Shown piece after piece: positions 23,898 to 33,789 of a stretch of DNA of 64,000 bases. A program made the translations under genes and the position numbers. Where the stretch lies: assembly GCF_003284585.1 (NCBI RefSeq), contig NZ_QKRX01000003.1:2540-66539 (forward strand), read 5' to 3'. A model generated the notes under the pieces. That model was not told where the DNA came from and searched no databases. It saw nothing but the letters and a program-made list of their open reading frames with translations. The DNA is from Nitrincola tibetensis (GTDB lineage: Bacteria > Pseudomonadota > Gammaproteobacteria > Pseudomonadales > Balneatricaceae). Every line of letters starts with the position of its first letter. Positions within the stretch are counted from its first letter, which is position 1.

Positions 23898-26443
23898 TAC
23901 GTTGCTCCCCAACCCAGTGGCAACATAAAGAACAGAGCGACACTGATCCAGTAGACCGCTAGGTAATAAAACCACAGCGGCTTTACCACTTGTGGCTCAT
24001 AGGGCAAGCTGGCACTAACGTAGCCGCGCGCAACTCTGAGCGCCTGCAGAGCTGTTAACACGGTTGCCAGCCCAGCGTGACCCAGTAGATACAGTAAAAT
24101 AACCATCAGCACGGCATCATGGGCGCTTTCGGTATAGTCCAGAGGGGCCATCATAAACAGCACCAGCAACATCAAAAAATGCAGCAGCCCTAAACTGGCG
24201 CTCAACCACAACTGACGTTGCAACTGCTGAGCATCACCTAATATCAAACGTTGGCACAGACGCTGAAACAGCCACAAGGCGATACTGGCGGGCACTCCAC
24301 AGAGCAACAACAGCCAAAGCGGTAAGGGCCCATTGTCGGGCGCTGACCATTGCGGTGCGGCTGTCCACAAATAAAACCAACCAAACAGCAGCGACATATA
24401 CAAAGCGCCATTGGCCAGTAAGGTGATGATCATGCCCCAACGGCCGGGGCCATCGACGGTTCTTGACTCCAACGGCAATTTATTTTCGGTGCTTTTGTTC
24501 AATGAATCTACGGAATTCAATGGATCCAACGGAGCTGCGGAAGGGTGGCCACCATTCTCCCAGCTCCAGCGCAGCAACAAGCCAATCGTCAGTACAACGG
24601 TCAGCAGGGCCAGTTCGTACCAGCGGCTTAGCAGACTGATGCACACCACTGCCAACGCCATCGCGCTGTAAAGTGGCAGCCATGAGTTTCCGGGCAGCTG
24701 TAAAATTCTCTCTCGTTGAGCCGTGATGGCAGAGGTGCCATAGGTTTCACGTAAGCCACTGTTCGCCTCAGCTAGACCTTCCTGCCCAGCGGCAATCCGT
24801 TCAGCGAGTTGCGGGTCTTCCCAGAGTGGGTGGCGGCTGTTGACGGTGGGTAAACTGGCAAAATTATACTGAGCCGGTGGCATATCCAGCGCCCACTCCA
24901 GCGTATCGGCCTGCCAAGGATTGGCGCTGGCGCGCTGACCAAACCAAAAATGCAGCAATAGATCCAGCAACACCAGTGCAACGCCAATGGCCATAATAAA
25001 TCCGCCAATCGACGACAACAGATTTAACATATCCCAGCCTAAACCCGTTTCATAGGTGTACACCCGCCGCGGCATACCCAGCAAACCGGTCAGGTGCATC
25101 AATAAGAATGTCAGGTTGAATCCGCCAAAGGTCAGCCAGAAACCCCAGCGGCCGATAACCGGTGAGGGCATTCGGCCAGAGGCTAAAGGCAACCAGTAAT
25201 ACAGCCCGGCAATCAGTGGGAAAAACATGCCGCCCACCAGCACATAATGCATATGCGCGACTACAAAGTGAGTATCGTGTACTTGCCAGTTAAAGGGCAC
25301 CAGTGCCAACATCACTCCGGTCAGGCCACCGCAGACAAACACAACCAGAAAGCCACTGACCCATAGCATTGGCAGCCGGAACACCACCTTGCCGCGCCAC
25401 AAGGTCGCCAGCCAGGCAAATACCTGAATGGCGGTTGGTATCGCCACCAGCATGCTGGCCACGGAAAAGAAAGCCTGTGCCAGTTGAGGAATGCCCACGG
25501 TAAACATATGGTGGACCCACAGCCCGAAGCTAATAAACCCCGTTAGAATGACCGCGATCACGATCCAACGGTAACCGACAATAGGCCGACCGCTGAACAC
25601 CGGAATCAGGGTTGAGACAATGCCGGCCGCTGGTAAAAAAATAATATAGACCTCTGGGTGGCCAAATAACCAGAACAGATGCTGCCACAACAGAGGATCG
25701 CCCCCCGCGGCCACGATGAAAAACGGCATACCGGCGGCGCGTTCCAGCTCCAGCAGAATACTGGCCAGGATTAACGGCGGAAAACCAAACACGATCATCA
25801 GCGCCATGACCAGGATGTACCAGCAAAACAGCGGCATCCGGCTGAGCGTCATGCCCTTGGCTCGGCTGCACAGAATCGACACCGTGAGTTCAATACCCGC
25901 TGCCATTGCTGAAATTTCAACAAAGGTAATGCCCAGCAGCCAGAAATCAGAGCCAGGCCCAGGCGAAAACTCACTGCTGCTCAGTGGGGTATACATAAAC
26001 CAACCAGAATCTGGTGCGATACCGAGCAGCAGGCTGGACATAATGATCATGCCGCCAAATAAGTAGCAGTAATACCCGAGCGCACTGATTCTCGGAAAGA
26101 CTAGGTCACGGGCGCCAATCATTTTTGGGATCAGGTAAATCGCTAGCCCTTCCAGCACCGGTATAGCAAACAGAAACATCATCACGCTGCCGTGCATGGT
26201 AAATAGCTGGCCATAGGTTTCGGCACTGACAATATCCTGCTCCGGCAGTGCCAACTGAGTGCGTATCAGCATCGCCAGCACGCCACCAATCAGGAAAAAT
26301 ACCATACCAGTCACCATGAACCGCAGACCAATGGTGCCATGGTTGACGGCAGCTAAGCTGCCCCAGCCCGGTAAATTGGCCCAAATTCTGGCCAGTTGTC
26401 GAGCTGAGGCAGTTGGCGATGATGCTGCCTTGGTGTCACTCAT
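23897..26443 (-). CDS. Cytochrome c oxidase subunit I-III fusion
   Basis: 848 residues. The N-terminal ~560 form COX1: WQHLFWLFGHPEVYIIF (Cu-B His and crosslinked Tyr), VHHMFTVG (Cu-B His pair) and AHMHYVLVGG (heme ligands). The C-terminal ~200 (from about RWGMIITLLANGALYMSLLFG) is a COX3-type domain. Fused I-III subunits are known in caa3-type oxidases. It reduces oxygen at the membrane and pumps protons. It overlaps coxB by eight bases; CtaG-like and small membrane proteins follow. Confidence 0.93.
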   Translation of the reverse strand: MSDTKAASSPTASARQLARIWANLPGWGSLAAVNHGTIGLRFMVTGMVFFLIGGVLAMLIRTQLALPEQDIVSAETYGQLFTMHGSVMMFLFAIPVLEGLAIYLIPKMIGARDLVFPRISALGYYCYLFGGMIIMSSLLLGIAPDSGWFMYTPLSSSEFSPGPGSDFWLLGITFVEISAMAAGIELTVSILCSRAKGMTLSRMPLFCWYILVMALMIVFGFPPLILASILLELERAAGMPFFIVAAGGDPLLWQHLFWLFGHPEVYIIFLPAAGIVSTLIPVFSGRPIVGYRWIVIAVILTGFISFGLWVHHMFTVGIPQLAQAFFSVASMLVAIPTAIQVFAWLATLWRGKVVFRLPMLWVSGFLVVFVCGGLTGVMLALVPFNWQVHDTHFVVAHMHYVLVGGMFFPLIAGLYYWLPLASGRMPSPVIGRWGFWLTFGGFNLTFLLMHLTGLLGMPRRVYTYETGLGWDMLNLLSSIGGFIMAIGVALVLLDLLLHFWFGQRASANPWQADTLEWALDMPPAQYNFASLPTVNSRHPLWEDPQLAERIAAGQEGLAEANSGLRETYGTSAITAQRERILQLPGNSWLPLYSAMALAVVCISLLSRWYELALLTVVLTIGLLLRWSWENGGHPSAAPLDPLNSVDSLNKSTENKLPLESRTVDGPGRWGMIITLLANGALYMSLLFGWFYLWTAAPQWSAPDNGPLPLWLLLLCGVPASIALWLFQRLCQRLILGDAQQLQRQLWLSASLGLLHFLMLLVLFMMAPLDYTESAHDAVLMVILLYLLGHAGLATVLTALQALRVARGYVSASLPYEPQVVKPLWFYYLAVYWISVALFFMLPLGWGAT

Positions 26444-27290
26444 CTATCGCTTCTCCTTGTTGGACTGATTCAGGTTGGTCTGATTCATGTGAGCTTGTTT
26501 CATGTAAACCTAATCCATGTAAATCTGGCTCTTGTGGTTTCTGCTCCAGGGACGTGTGCTCGTTTAGCCAGTCGGCAAAGTCTAGTTGTTCATGTGCGGT
26601 GACCGTGAATTGCATGTGCGCATGGCCAAAGCCGCAATACTCAGCACATTGGCCAAGGTAAACGCCTGCTGCCGAAGCCTCAAGCCGCAGCAGATTGGTA
26701 CGCCCGGGTAACATGTCCAGTTTGACGCCTAGTCTAGGCACCCAAAATGAATGGATAACATCGGCACTGGTTAAGTGCAGGTGTACGGGGGTATTGACTG
26801 GTATGTGCAGCTCGTCGGTCATCTGCAGGTCATGCTCAGGATAGGCAACTTGCCAGTACCACTGATTGCCCGTCACTTGAATATGCAGCGCATGTTCATC
26901 GGGTAGCGGCATCATCCGGTGCCCGATTGGCACGCCAACAATCAGTAAGACGGTAATGCTCACTGTCGGTAACGCGAGTCCACCCCAGATAATCCAGCCA
27001 CTGGTCCGCGTGACAGGCGTCTGTTCCGCTCGGCGCTTGATCGCGTAATGCCAGAGCACCACAACCACCAGTAGAACCACTGTTGCAAACCCGAACATAC
27101 CCCACCATAGTAGAGCGACCTCGGCCGCCGCTGGCCCTTGAGGGTCCAGAGCAGAATAAGGCCCAGTGCAACCTGTTTGGCTAAGTAGCAGGCTACAAAG
27201 CCAGATCACTGCTACACTTTGGCGAAGTAGTTTGGTTAAAGCTACCCTTAACCATTTTAGAGGTGTGTTATGTCGATGGAAGCGATTCAC
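26436..27290 (-). CDS. coxB: Cytochrome c oxidase subunit II (CoxB)
   Basis: Carries the Cu-A site QCAEYCGFGHAHMQF (C-x3-C-x3-H-x2-M) and the His of VIHSFWVP. Two membrane helices (LLWWGMFGFATVVLLVVVVL; ALPTVSITVLLIVGVPIG) precede the periplasmic domain. A hydrophobic leader ending LLSQTGC is probably a lipoprotein signal, although the lipobox is imperfect. No cytochrome c domain is fused. The start is unclear: the frame is open further upstream but would overlap the divergent DUF2231 gene. GTG at 27290 is used; GTG at 27209 would give too short a leader. Confidence 0.85.
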   Translation of the reverse strand: MNRFHRHNTPLKWLRVALTKLLRQSVAVIWLCSLLLSQTGCTGPYSALDPQGPAAAEVALLWWGMFGFATVVLLVVVVLWHYAIKRRAEQTPVTRTSGWIIWGGLALPTVSITVLLIVGVPIGHRMMPLPDEHALHIQVTGNQWYWQVAYPEHDLQMTDELHIPVNTPVHLHLTSADVIHSFWVPRLGVKLDMLPGRTNLLRLEASAAGVYLGQCAEYCGFGHAHMQFTVTAHEQLDFADWLNEHTSLEQKPQEPDLHGLGLHETSSHESDQPESVQQGEAIDE

Positions 27291-27749
27291 AGCCAAATCA
27301 AAGTCTTTGGTCACCCCATTCACCCAGGACTTATCCACTTCCCGGTGGCTGCATTGCTCGGTCTGATTGCAACTGATCTGGCATTTTTGTTCACGGCCGA
27401 TCCCTTTTGGGCCAGAGCCAGTTTGTGGTTGGCAGGGGTAGGTGCCATCGGTGGTTGGATTGCCAGCGTCGCGGGGCTGTTGGATATGCTGCTGGTCAGC
27501 CAGATAAGACGCCTGATCACGGCTTGGTGTCACGCGATGCTGGCGGTGATGTTGCTGTCGCTTGCCACGTTTAACTGGATGCTGCGCCTGCCCGATGCTG
27601 CCGCTCAGATCATACCGCAAGGGCTGTATCTGTCGTTGCTCAGTGGTTTGTTGATTATCGTTACTGGTTATCTGGGGGGGCGGCTGGTCTATGAGCATGC
27701 GGTCGGTGTTAATGTTGAAGACAGGCTGCAGCCCGACCCTCAGCCTTGA
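27270..27749 (+). CDS. DUF2231 membrane protein
   Basis: 159 residues with four membrane helices and the DUF2231 motif FGHPIHPGLIHFPVA near the N-terminus. The His-rich entry to the first helix suggests heme or metal binding. It is divergent from coxB, and the two 5' ends are very close or overlapping. DUF2231 genes often accompany cox clusters; the function is unknown. Confidence 0.85.
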   Translation: MSMEAIHSQIKVFGHPIHPGLIHFPVAALLGLIATDLAFLFTADPFWARASLWLAGVGAIGGWIASVAGLLDMLLVSQIRRLITAWCHAMLAVMLLSLATFNWMLRLPDAAAQIIPQGLYLSLLSGLLIIVTGYLGGRLVYEHAVGVNVEDRLQPDPQP

Positions 27750-27766
27750 GTGGGCGCTAAAGCGGT

Positions 27767-28201
27767 TTATAAAAACCATAATAAAGCCTTCTGCTCAGGC
27801 TTAAGCAATACCAATACGATTATACTTAACAGCAATAGGCATATGACGCTGAGTAACCCTGCGCATTTGCCTGCGATGCCTCTTGCCTTCGGCCTTTGGC
27901 CGTACAAAATCAGTAATCCTGCCGTAGCATGGCAAATCACTAGGCTTGTTACTAAGGTTAATTTAAGCAACAACCAGCCGTTAAAATTACCATCAATCGC
28001 AAAAATGGCCGTGCCAGAAGCAATCGTCATTAGCCCGGCTGGGCTGGCCAGCCGAGTAAACCACAGACGTTCTAAGCTATCACCTTTATTGGCAGTTTGT
28101 TGGCTGGCTGAGGTGGCATGCGGGATAAGCAATAATAAAATACATAAGGCTGCTGCCCAGGTCACTAGGCTAGCAATATGCAAAAACAACAACCAGACCA
28201 T
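27767..28201 (-). CDS. CopD-like small membrane protein
   Basis: 144 residues with four predicted helices. Starts MVWLLFLHIASLVTWAAAL; the conserved His in LLFLHIA and the LLKLTLVTSLVICHATAG segment fit the CopD/HemJ-like superfamily. Convergent with the DUF2231 gene (17-base gap). A role in copper or heme supply to the oxidase is plausible by context only. Confidence 0.7.
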   Translation of the reverse strand: MVWLLFLHIASLVTWAAALCILLLLIPHATSASQQTANKGDSLERLWFTRLASPAGLMTIASGTAIFAIDGNFNGWLLLKLTLVTSLVICHATAGLLILYGQRPKARGIAGKCAGLLSVICLLLLSIIVLVLLKPEQKALLWFL

Positions 28202-28374
28202 TGATCTATTCCATTAGTTGCAGGCAACGTAAGCAGCGCCATAGTCTTAACTCTAGCAGACAAAATCAGAAGCGTAAGTTCGCTGGCGCAAAACACAGCA
28301 ATTAATACGCTTGACAAGCAAGTCTTCTGAGACAGCTGAGTCATATCGTCTAGGAGCCAATAAAGCCATTACTT

Positions 28375-29760
28375 TTAATCGATACTCATCAGCGGAAAGG
28401 TCACCGCAACCGATAAACCGCCTTGTGCTGACCGGTCCAGATGCAAGTGAGCATTATGTGATTGGGCCACTTGGCTCACGATGGATAAGCCTAATCCACT
28501 GCCTTTTTCATCTCGATTCACGCGATAAAAGCGTTCAGTGACGTGTGCAATCGCATCATCCGGTATACCCACTCCTTCATCTTCGACACTTAAGCATATG
28601 CTGTTGTCGATCTGCTCTAACCTAACACGGATCATTCCATGATAGAGCGCATACGGGCCTCCAGCGTGCATGCTTGCATTATCGATTAAGTTGGTTAGCA
28701 GCCACTGCACCATAATAGGATCGCAGCGGATAAAAAAAGGCTTGTCCTTAGCAATAAACTCTAACTCCTGTCCGCGTTTAATCAGGCGATTGAGCAGGCG
28801 AGCACAGGCCTCTTTGCAAATCGGTTGTAGATCTTGGGGTGTCAATGCGGAAGGGTCGACCAAATCACTTTTGGTCTTTGCATACTTAAGGAGCTGTTGG
28901 GTCGTACGGGCCGCATACTCCGTTGTTTTACAGATGGATTGCAAATACTGTGTTAACAAAGGGTCGTTGCATTGTTTTTTGGACATCTCGGCTAGCACAC
29001 TGATTTCAGCAATCGGGGTGCGCAATTGATGTGAAACATCAGCGTTAAATTGCTGAATATGCTGCATATTTTGTTTTATCTTGATCATTAAATGATTAAT
29101 GCTATCGACCAAGGCTTGTACTTCATTCGGAACCTTTTCTTGTAAAGGTGAGAGATCTTGCGCCGAGCGTTGATGCAATGCGCGTTCAATCCGTTTTAAG
29201 GGGATCAGGCCTTTGTGAATGGCAAATAAGGCAATACCAAGTAGGCTAATCCCGAGAGCGAGGTTGATGCCGAGCAGGTTCGATAAAAAGGCTTCTAATA
29301 AATTTTCTCGTCCTTCCCGCGATTCGGCGACAATCACTTCCACTGGACTGCCAGTTGTTGAGCCGCGAACGGGGATAAATAAACGCAGTGCGCGTAACTC
29401 AGTGCCGGCAAACACAGTATCGTAAAATACAGCCTCCTCCGTTAATGTCTGCGGCCCTTGCAGGCCCTCAAATCCCGTGAGCAGGCGGCCGTGAGCATCT
29501 TTCACTCGGTAAAAAAGTTTGCCTTGCCCCCCGGTACCGAGAGAGTTCACTGAAAAGTAATGCATATTGATTCGAACATCGCCTTCTGAGACAAACAGAC
29601 GTTCTTCAAATCGTTCAGCGCCCATTTGCAGCAGACTATCGAAGCTGTTATCGATCCGTTGCGCGAAGACAACTCGGCTGACGTATAAAGATAGCGAAAG
29701 CAGGATAATCAACGGAAGAATGAACCAGAGAATGAGTCGAGCACGTATGGATTGCCGCAT
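28375..29760 (-). CDS. Sensor histidine kinase, TctE/QseC-like
   Basis: 461 residues. TM1 near residues 8-28 and TM2 near 160-180 flank a periplasmic 2CSK-type sensor region. HisKA with the phospho-His in NADVSHQLRTPIAEIS, then HATPase motifs NLIDNASMHAG, DEGVGIPDD and GSGLGLSIV. It follows the response regulator by four bases. Divergent from tctCBA, so it probably senses the tricarboxylate or related acid and controls that transporter. Confidence 0.9.
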   Translation of the reverse strand: MRQSIRARLILWFILPLIILLSLSLYVSRVVFAQRIDNSFDSLLQMGAERFEERLFVSEGDVRINMHYFSVNSLGTGGQGKLFYRVKDAHGRLLTGFEGLQGPQTLTEEAVFYDTVFAGTELRALRLFIPVRGSTTGSPVEVIVAESREGRENLLEAFLSNLLGINLALGISLLGIALFAIHKGLIPLKRIERALHQRSAQDLSPLQEKVPNEVQALVDSINHLMIKIKQNMQHIQQFNADVSHQLRTPIAEISVLAEMSKKQCNDPLLTQYLQSICKTTEYAARTTQQLLKYAKTKSDLVDPSALTPQDLQPICKEACARLLNRLIKRGQELEFIAKDKPFFIRCDPIMVQWLLTNLIDNASMHAGGPYALYHGMIRVRLEQIDNSICLSVEDEGVGIPDDAIAHVTERFYRVNRDEKGSGLGLSIVSQVAQSHNAHLHLDRSAQGGLSVAVTFPLMSID

Positions 29761-29764
29761 CGAA

Positions 29765-30430
29765 TTAATCCAGACTTTCCATCATGTATCCCAAGCCTCT
29801 TACTGTGCGTATCGCAACCGACGTGCCAAGTTTTTTACGGATTCGGGAAACATAGGTTTCGATAGCGCCAGCACTGATGTCTTGTTCAAGTGAGGCAATA
29901 CTGTCCACCACTTGGTCTTTACTGAGCAAGCGTCCGCGATTGAGCATAAAGTATTCGAGTACCGCCAGTTCACGTCGGTGCAGCGTTACGATTTCGCCAT
30001 TTAACGTCAGTGTTCGTGATGCTAAGCAGAGCTCGACCTCTCCATTTTTGAGGCGATTGTCTGAAAATGATCGGCTGCGACGGATGACCGCTCGAACACG
30101 AGCAACCACTTCTTCCAGAGAAAAAGGCTTGCAGAGATAATCATCGGCCCCTTCTTCTAGCCCGGTGATCCGTTGATCGAGTCGGTCTCTTGCTGTAATG
30201 ATGATAACGGGTATCGTGTTCTTCTGGCGTCGTAAATAACGGAGAATTTCAATGCCATCCATGCCGGGTAAACCAAGATCTAACATCAACAGATCGTATT
30301 GGCCGCTTTTAAGCCAAGCGATGCCCTGCATACCATCCAATAACAGATCCACACAGTAGCCCGCTTCTTCAATAGCTGTTTTCAGGCCCTGCGCAAGAAT
30401 GGCATTGTCTTCTAGAATCAGAATTTTCAT
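29765..30430 (-). CDS. OmpR-family response regulator, TctD-like
   Basis: 221 residues. Receiver domain with phospho-Asp in LLMLDLGLPGMDG and Lys in DDYLCKPFSLEE; winged-helix output with RELAVLEYFMLNRGR and YVSRIRKKLG. Transcribed away from tctC; an inverted repeat in the shared promoter region is a candidate binding site. Confidence 0.92.
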   Translation of the reverse strand: MKILILEDNAILAQGLKTAIEEAGYCVDLLLDGMQGIAWLKSGQYDLLMLDLGLPGMDGIEILRYLRRQKNTIPVIIITARDRLDQRITGLEEGADDYLCKPFSLEEVVARVRAVIRRSRSFSDNRLKNGEVELCLASRTLTLNGEIVTLHRRELAVLEYFMLNRGRLLSKDQVVDSIASLEQDISAGAIETYVSRIRKKLGTSVAIRTVRGLGYMMESLD

Positions 30431-30646
30431 GTCTAAACCACGTATTAAGACGGTGGGGTAAAAGTGACAATCGCTGCCACTTTATGAGAAGTTGTCTTCC
30501 AAACACACTATCCATGCCATTATTTAACGCTATCTACAAGGATGTTGCTACTGATTAATATAGCGCCATGGCAGATGCAAGAGGGTAATGCCTTAGGCTT
30601 ATACTTTAGTCTATACAATTGAATTTAAGTGAATCGTGCCAGTTTT

Positions 30647-30677
30647 ATGACAGTTTAGCCTTTTATAGTGCTGTCAT
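30647..30677. promoter_or_regulatory. Inverted repeat in the tctD-tctC intergenic region
   Basis: ATGACAG (30647-30653) and CTGTCAT (30671-30677) form a seven-base inverted repeat with a 17-base spacer, 64-94 bases before tctC in the 310-base gap. It is a candidate site for the divergent response regulator. The rest of the gap shows no gene. Confidence 0.45.
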
Positions 30678-30740
30678 GCCTTTACAACCCATGTGATGTA
30701 GTTGGCATCCATCAAACAATAATTAAAAGGTTTAATCATC

Positions 30741-31736
30741 ATGGCGATATCCTTACGCAAATCCATCAAACTGGCCGCGTGTGCTTTCGCAATTCCTCTG
30801 CTTGTTTCTTCAACCCTAGTGGCTGCCGATAATTACCCAAACAGGCCTCTTGAGGCCGTTGTCGGTTTTGGAACAGGGGGGAGTGCGGATCGGATGACCC
30901 GGATTATGTCCAATCATCTTTCTCAAGAGTTAGGTGTACCTGTTCGCGTCACTAACCGCCCGGGTGCCGGTACTCAGATCGCTGCAAACTATATTTTGAA
31001 TGCACCGGATGAAGGTTATCATCTTTTTTCGTCGACCTTCGCACCCTATTTGACCAATACCATTTTGGCGGGTGACGCGACCTACAGTGTGGACGACTTT
31101 TCCTATGTGAACTTCCAATGGTTTGATCAAGACTTGATTGCCGTGAACAAAGACAGTGGCTATTCGAGCCTTGCGGAAGTGATCGAAACCATTAAAAACC
31201 AACCGGGCAAAGTGCGTGCGTCTGTAGTACAGGGGTCTGCAGGGCACTTGATGGCGCGGATTCTGTTGGATGCCTATGACATTCCCCAAAACCATTTAAA
31301 TCTCGTGACCTATAACAGCGGCGGTGAAGCGCGAACAGCGGTGGCCGGTGGTCAAGTGGATTTAGTCTTGATCAGTGCTGAAGGCAGCGAGAGTATTCGC
31401 GAGTTTCTAATTCCATTGGCGATTGTGAGTGAAGAACGTATCGAGCAGTGGGATGTGCCAACAATCAATGAAGCCTTGGCGCCACTTAACATTGAAGTGC
31501 CTGTCTTACAGGGGTCTATGCGCGGCTTTGCGGTGAGTGCAGAGTTTGAGCGTCGTCACCCAGAGCGCTATAAAAAGTTGGCCGATGCTATGCAAAATGT
31601 GCTGGCTAAAAAAGACCTGCAAGAGGAACTGCGTCGTCATGATATCGGCGGTATTTGGGTCGGTCCTGAAAAATCAAAACAGATGATGAAAGAGAATTTC
31701 GAAACCTTCAGTCGTTACGCCCAACTCTTAAACTAA
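30741..31736 (+). CDS. Tripartite tricarboxylate transporter solute-binding protein (TctC/Bug family)
   Basis: 331 residues. Signal peptide with core AACAFAIPLLVSSTLVA and cleavage near VAA-D. The mature start NYPNRPLEAVVGFGTGGSAD is the Bug-family ligand-binding opening, and VRVTNRPGAGTQIAANYI follows. It binds a carboxylate in the periplasm for TctAB. Specificity cannot be deduced. The 52-base gap to tctB suggests one operon. Confidence 0.93.
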   Translation: MAISLRKSIKLAACAFAIPLLVSSTLVAADNYPNRPLEAVVGFGTGGSADRMTRIMSNHLSQELGVPVRVTNRPGAGTQIAANYILNAPDEGYHLFSSTFAPYLTNTILAGDATYSVDDFSYVNFQWFDQDLIAVNKDSGYSSLAEVIETIKNQPGKVRASVVQGSAGHLMARILLDAYDIPQNHLNLVTYNSGGEARTAVAGGQVDLVLISAEGSESIREFLIPLAIVSEERIEQWDVPTINEALAPLNIEVPVLQGSMRGFAVSAEFERRHPERYKKLADAMQNVLAKKDLQEELRRHDIGGIWVGPEKSKQMMKENFETFSRYAQLLN

Positions 31737-31788
31737 CTTCTCTGCAACTTAATGCTGCCCATCTATTGGGCAGCATAGGACTCGAGCG

Positions 31789-32241
31789 ATGAACAAGCCC
31801 CGATACGATGTCGGCCATCTCTGTATGTTGATAGGGTTGGTTGGATTTACGCTTTGGTATTTAAGTGATGCGATTCGTGTGTCATTTACAGTGCCCAATT
31901 TACTTCTCATTTTACCTGTTGCAGTTGCGATCCTGATTTTAGCCTTAGCGGAGCTGGTGATGAGCTGGCGTGGCGGGAAATTATTTGAAGTGGTTGATGA
32001 TGAACCTGTGCGCGAGATACTGCCAATTATTCTTTTATTTGCGGCCTATGTCTTGTCCTTGCCTTGGCTCGGTTTTGATTTAGGCACGATTTTATTTGTT
32101 GCGATTTTTCTTCGCATGAAAAAAGAAACGAACTGGTATCTGGTGATTGGCTACAGTGTTGGATTTGGTTTAGCCATTGCGCTGTTTTTTGCATTGATGC
32201 TGCCGTACCCCATGCCAATGACCTTTCTTCCGATAGATTAA
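31789..32241 (+). CDS. TctB-family small permease subunit
   Basis: 150 residues with four hydrophobic helices (HLCMLIGLVGFTLWYLSDAI; LLLILPVAVAILILALAEL; ILPIILLFAAYVLSLPWLG; LVIGYSVGFGLAIALFFALM). Size and position between tctC and tctA fit TctB. Confidence 0.88.
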   Translation: MNKPRYDVGHLCMLIGLVGFTLWYLSDAIRVSFTVPNLLLILPVAVAILILALAELVMSWRGGKLFEVVDDEPVREILPIILLFAAYVLSLPWLGFDLGTILFVAIFLRMKKETNWYLVIGYSVGFGLAIALFFALMLPYPMPMTFLPID

Positions 32242-32255
32242 CAAGGTGAATTCTC

Positions 32256-33773
32256 ATGATTGATGTTGCTGCGAGTGCTTCAGCACTCTCTATGCTGGTG
32301 AGCAGTCTGACGCCTTGGCTGATTGTGATTCCGGGCATTATTATTGGTCTAATCTTTGGTGCCACACCGGGGCTACAAATCTCGATGGCGATGGCCATTT
32401 TTCTGCCGATGACCCTCTACATGGACTTTTTGCAAGCCATGTTATTTTTAACTGCTATCTTCACGGGTGGTTCGTTCGGCAGTGGTATTCCCGCCATTCT
32501 GATGAATATACCCGGGACCTCTTCTGCAATTGCCACAGCCTTTGATGGCTATCCTATGGCAAAGCAGGGAAAACACAATGAGGCGCTAGGCATTGCACTG
32601 GCCTCGTCTGTGTTTGGTGTATTGGTCGGGTATTTGATCCTCTTTATGATGATTCAGCCGATTTCTTTGATGGTGCTTAAACTTGGCCCATCTGAAATGT
32701 TTATGGTGATCTTGTGGGGGATGACCTTAATTGCCAGTTTGCGTGGAGAGTATGTTTTAAAGGGCCTGATAGCGGGTCTTGTCGGCTTGCTGATTGGAAC
32801 CATTGGTTTCAATGAGATAGGGATGGCGCGCGGAACGCTGGGGAGCTTCTATTTGTTCGATGGTATTCCGGTGATTCCTGCAATGATGGGGATGTTTGCG
32901 GCGTCTGAGCTTTTCCGTATTGCCAACAAACAATTCATTGTTGAAAACAAGGCGTCACGGAAAGTAGAACTGCGTAAAATTGCACAAGGCTGCAAAATGG
33001 CCTTTCAATCACCTTTAGTGATGTTGCGGGGATGTCTGGTGGGGGTGTTTGTTGGTGCTGTCCCTGGCGTTGGCTCCTCCGTTTCAAACCTGCTTTCATA
33101 TGTGGAAACAAAGCGTCGTGATCCCGATCCAGACTCCTTTGGCAAGGGCAATCCGAAAGGCATCGTTGCGTCCGAGTCGGCAAACAGTACATCCGAGGCG
33201 GGTTCCATGGCAACGCTACTCGCGCTGGGTATTCCGGGTGGAGGCGCAACGGCGGTGATGCTGGCGGCCTTTGCCATGCACAATATCACGGGCGGTCCTC
33301 AGTTTATTCGTGAGCAGACTGACATCGTGTATGCCATTATCTTTGCCAATTTCGCACAGGTGTTCTTCTTGATGATTCTGGGGCTGTTATTTATTCCGCT
33401 CTTGGCGAATATTATCAAGGTGCCGATGCGCTATTTGATTCCAACGGTGCTGGTGTTAGCTGTGATGGGGTCGTTTGGGTTGACGGGTAACTTTGTTGGG
33501 CCCTTCACCGTTTTGGCATTTGCAGTGATTGGTTGGTTAATGCGCCGTTATGGTTACTCCGTTCCGGCGGCGGTCATAGGTATTCTGCTCGGAGCCATGG
33601 CTGAAAAAACCTTATTGCACACCTATCAAATCAGCGGCGGTGATATCAGTTATTTGCTGGAGCGTCCTGCAACACTCGCCATTATAGGTTTATTGTTGTT
33701 ATCCTTATTTGGACGTCATTTGTTAGCGCTCATGCGTTTTTCGATGCATAAGATGTCATCGGCTAAAAATTGA
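32256..33773 (+). CDS. TctA-family large permease subunit
   Basis: 505 residues with about 11-12 membrane helices. TctA signatures: IFGATPGLQISMAMAIFLP, TGGSFGSGIPAILMNIPGT, GAVPGVGSSVSNLLSYVETK and GIPGGGATAVMLAAFAMHNI. Forms the transport channel with TctB and is probably sodium- or proton-driven. The gene follows tctB by 14 bases. Confidence 0.95.
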   Translation: MIDVAASASALSMLVSSLTPWLIVIPGIIIGLIFGATPGLQISMAMAIFLPMTLYMDFLQAMLFLTAIFTGGSFGSGIPAILMNIPGTSSAIATAFDGYPMAKQGKHNEALGIALASSVFGVLVGYLILFMMIQPISLMVLKLGPSEMFMVILWGMTLIASLRGEYVLKGLIAGLVGLLIGTIGFNEIGMARGTLGSFYLFDGIPVIPAMMGMFAASELFRIANKQFIVENKASRKVELRKIAQGCKMAFQSPLVMLRGCLVGVFVGAVPGVGSSVSNLLSYVETKRRDPDPDSFGKGNPKGIVASESANSTSEAGSMATLLALGIPGGGATAVMLAAFAMHNITGGPQFIREQTDIVYAIIFANFAQVFFLMILGLLFIPLLANIIKVPMRYLIPTVLVLAVMGSFGLTGNFVGPFTVLAFAVIGWLMRRYGYSVPAAVIGILLGAMAEKTLLHTYQISGGDISYLLERPATLAIIGLLLLSLFGRHLLALMRFSMHKMSSAKN

Positions 33774-33789
33774 CACTAGGGTTGTCGCT

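Noticed and set aside
27291-27779. Upstream extension of the coxB frame
   Set aside because: It is antisense to the DUF2231 gene and its composition is low in hydrophobic and rich in Gln/His, unlike any oxidase subunit.
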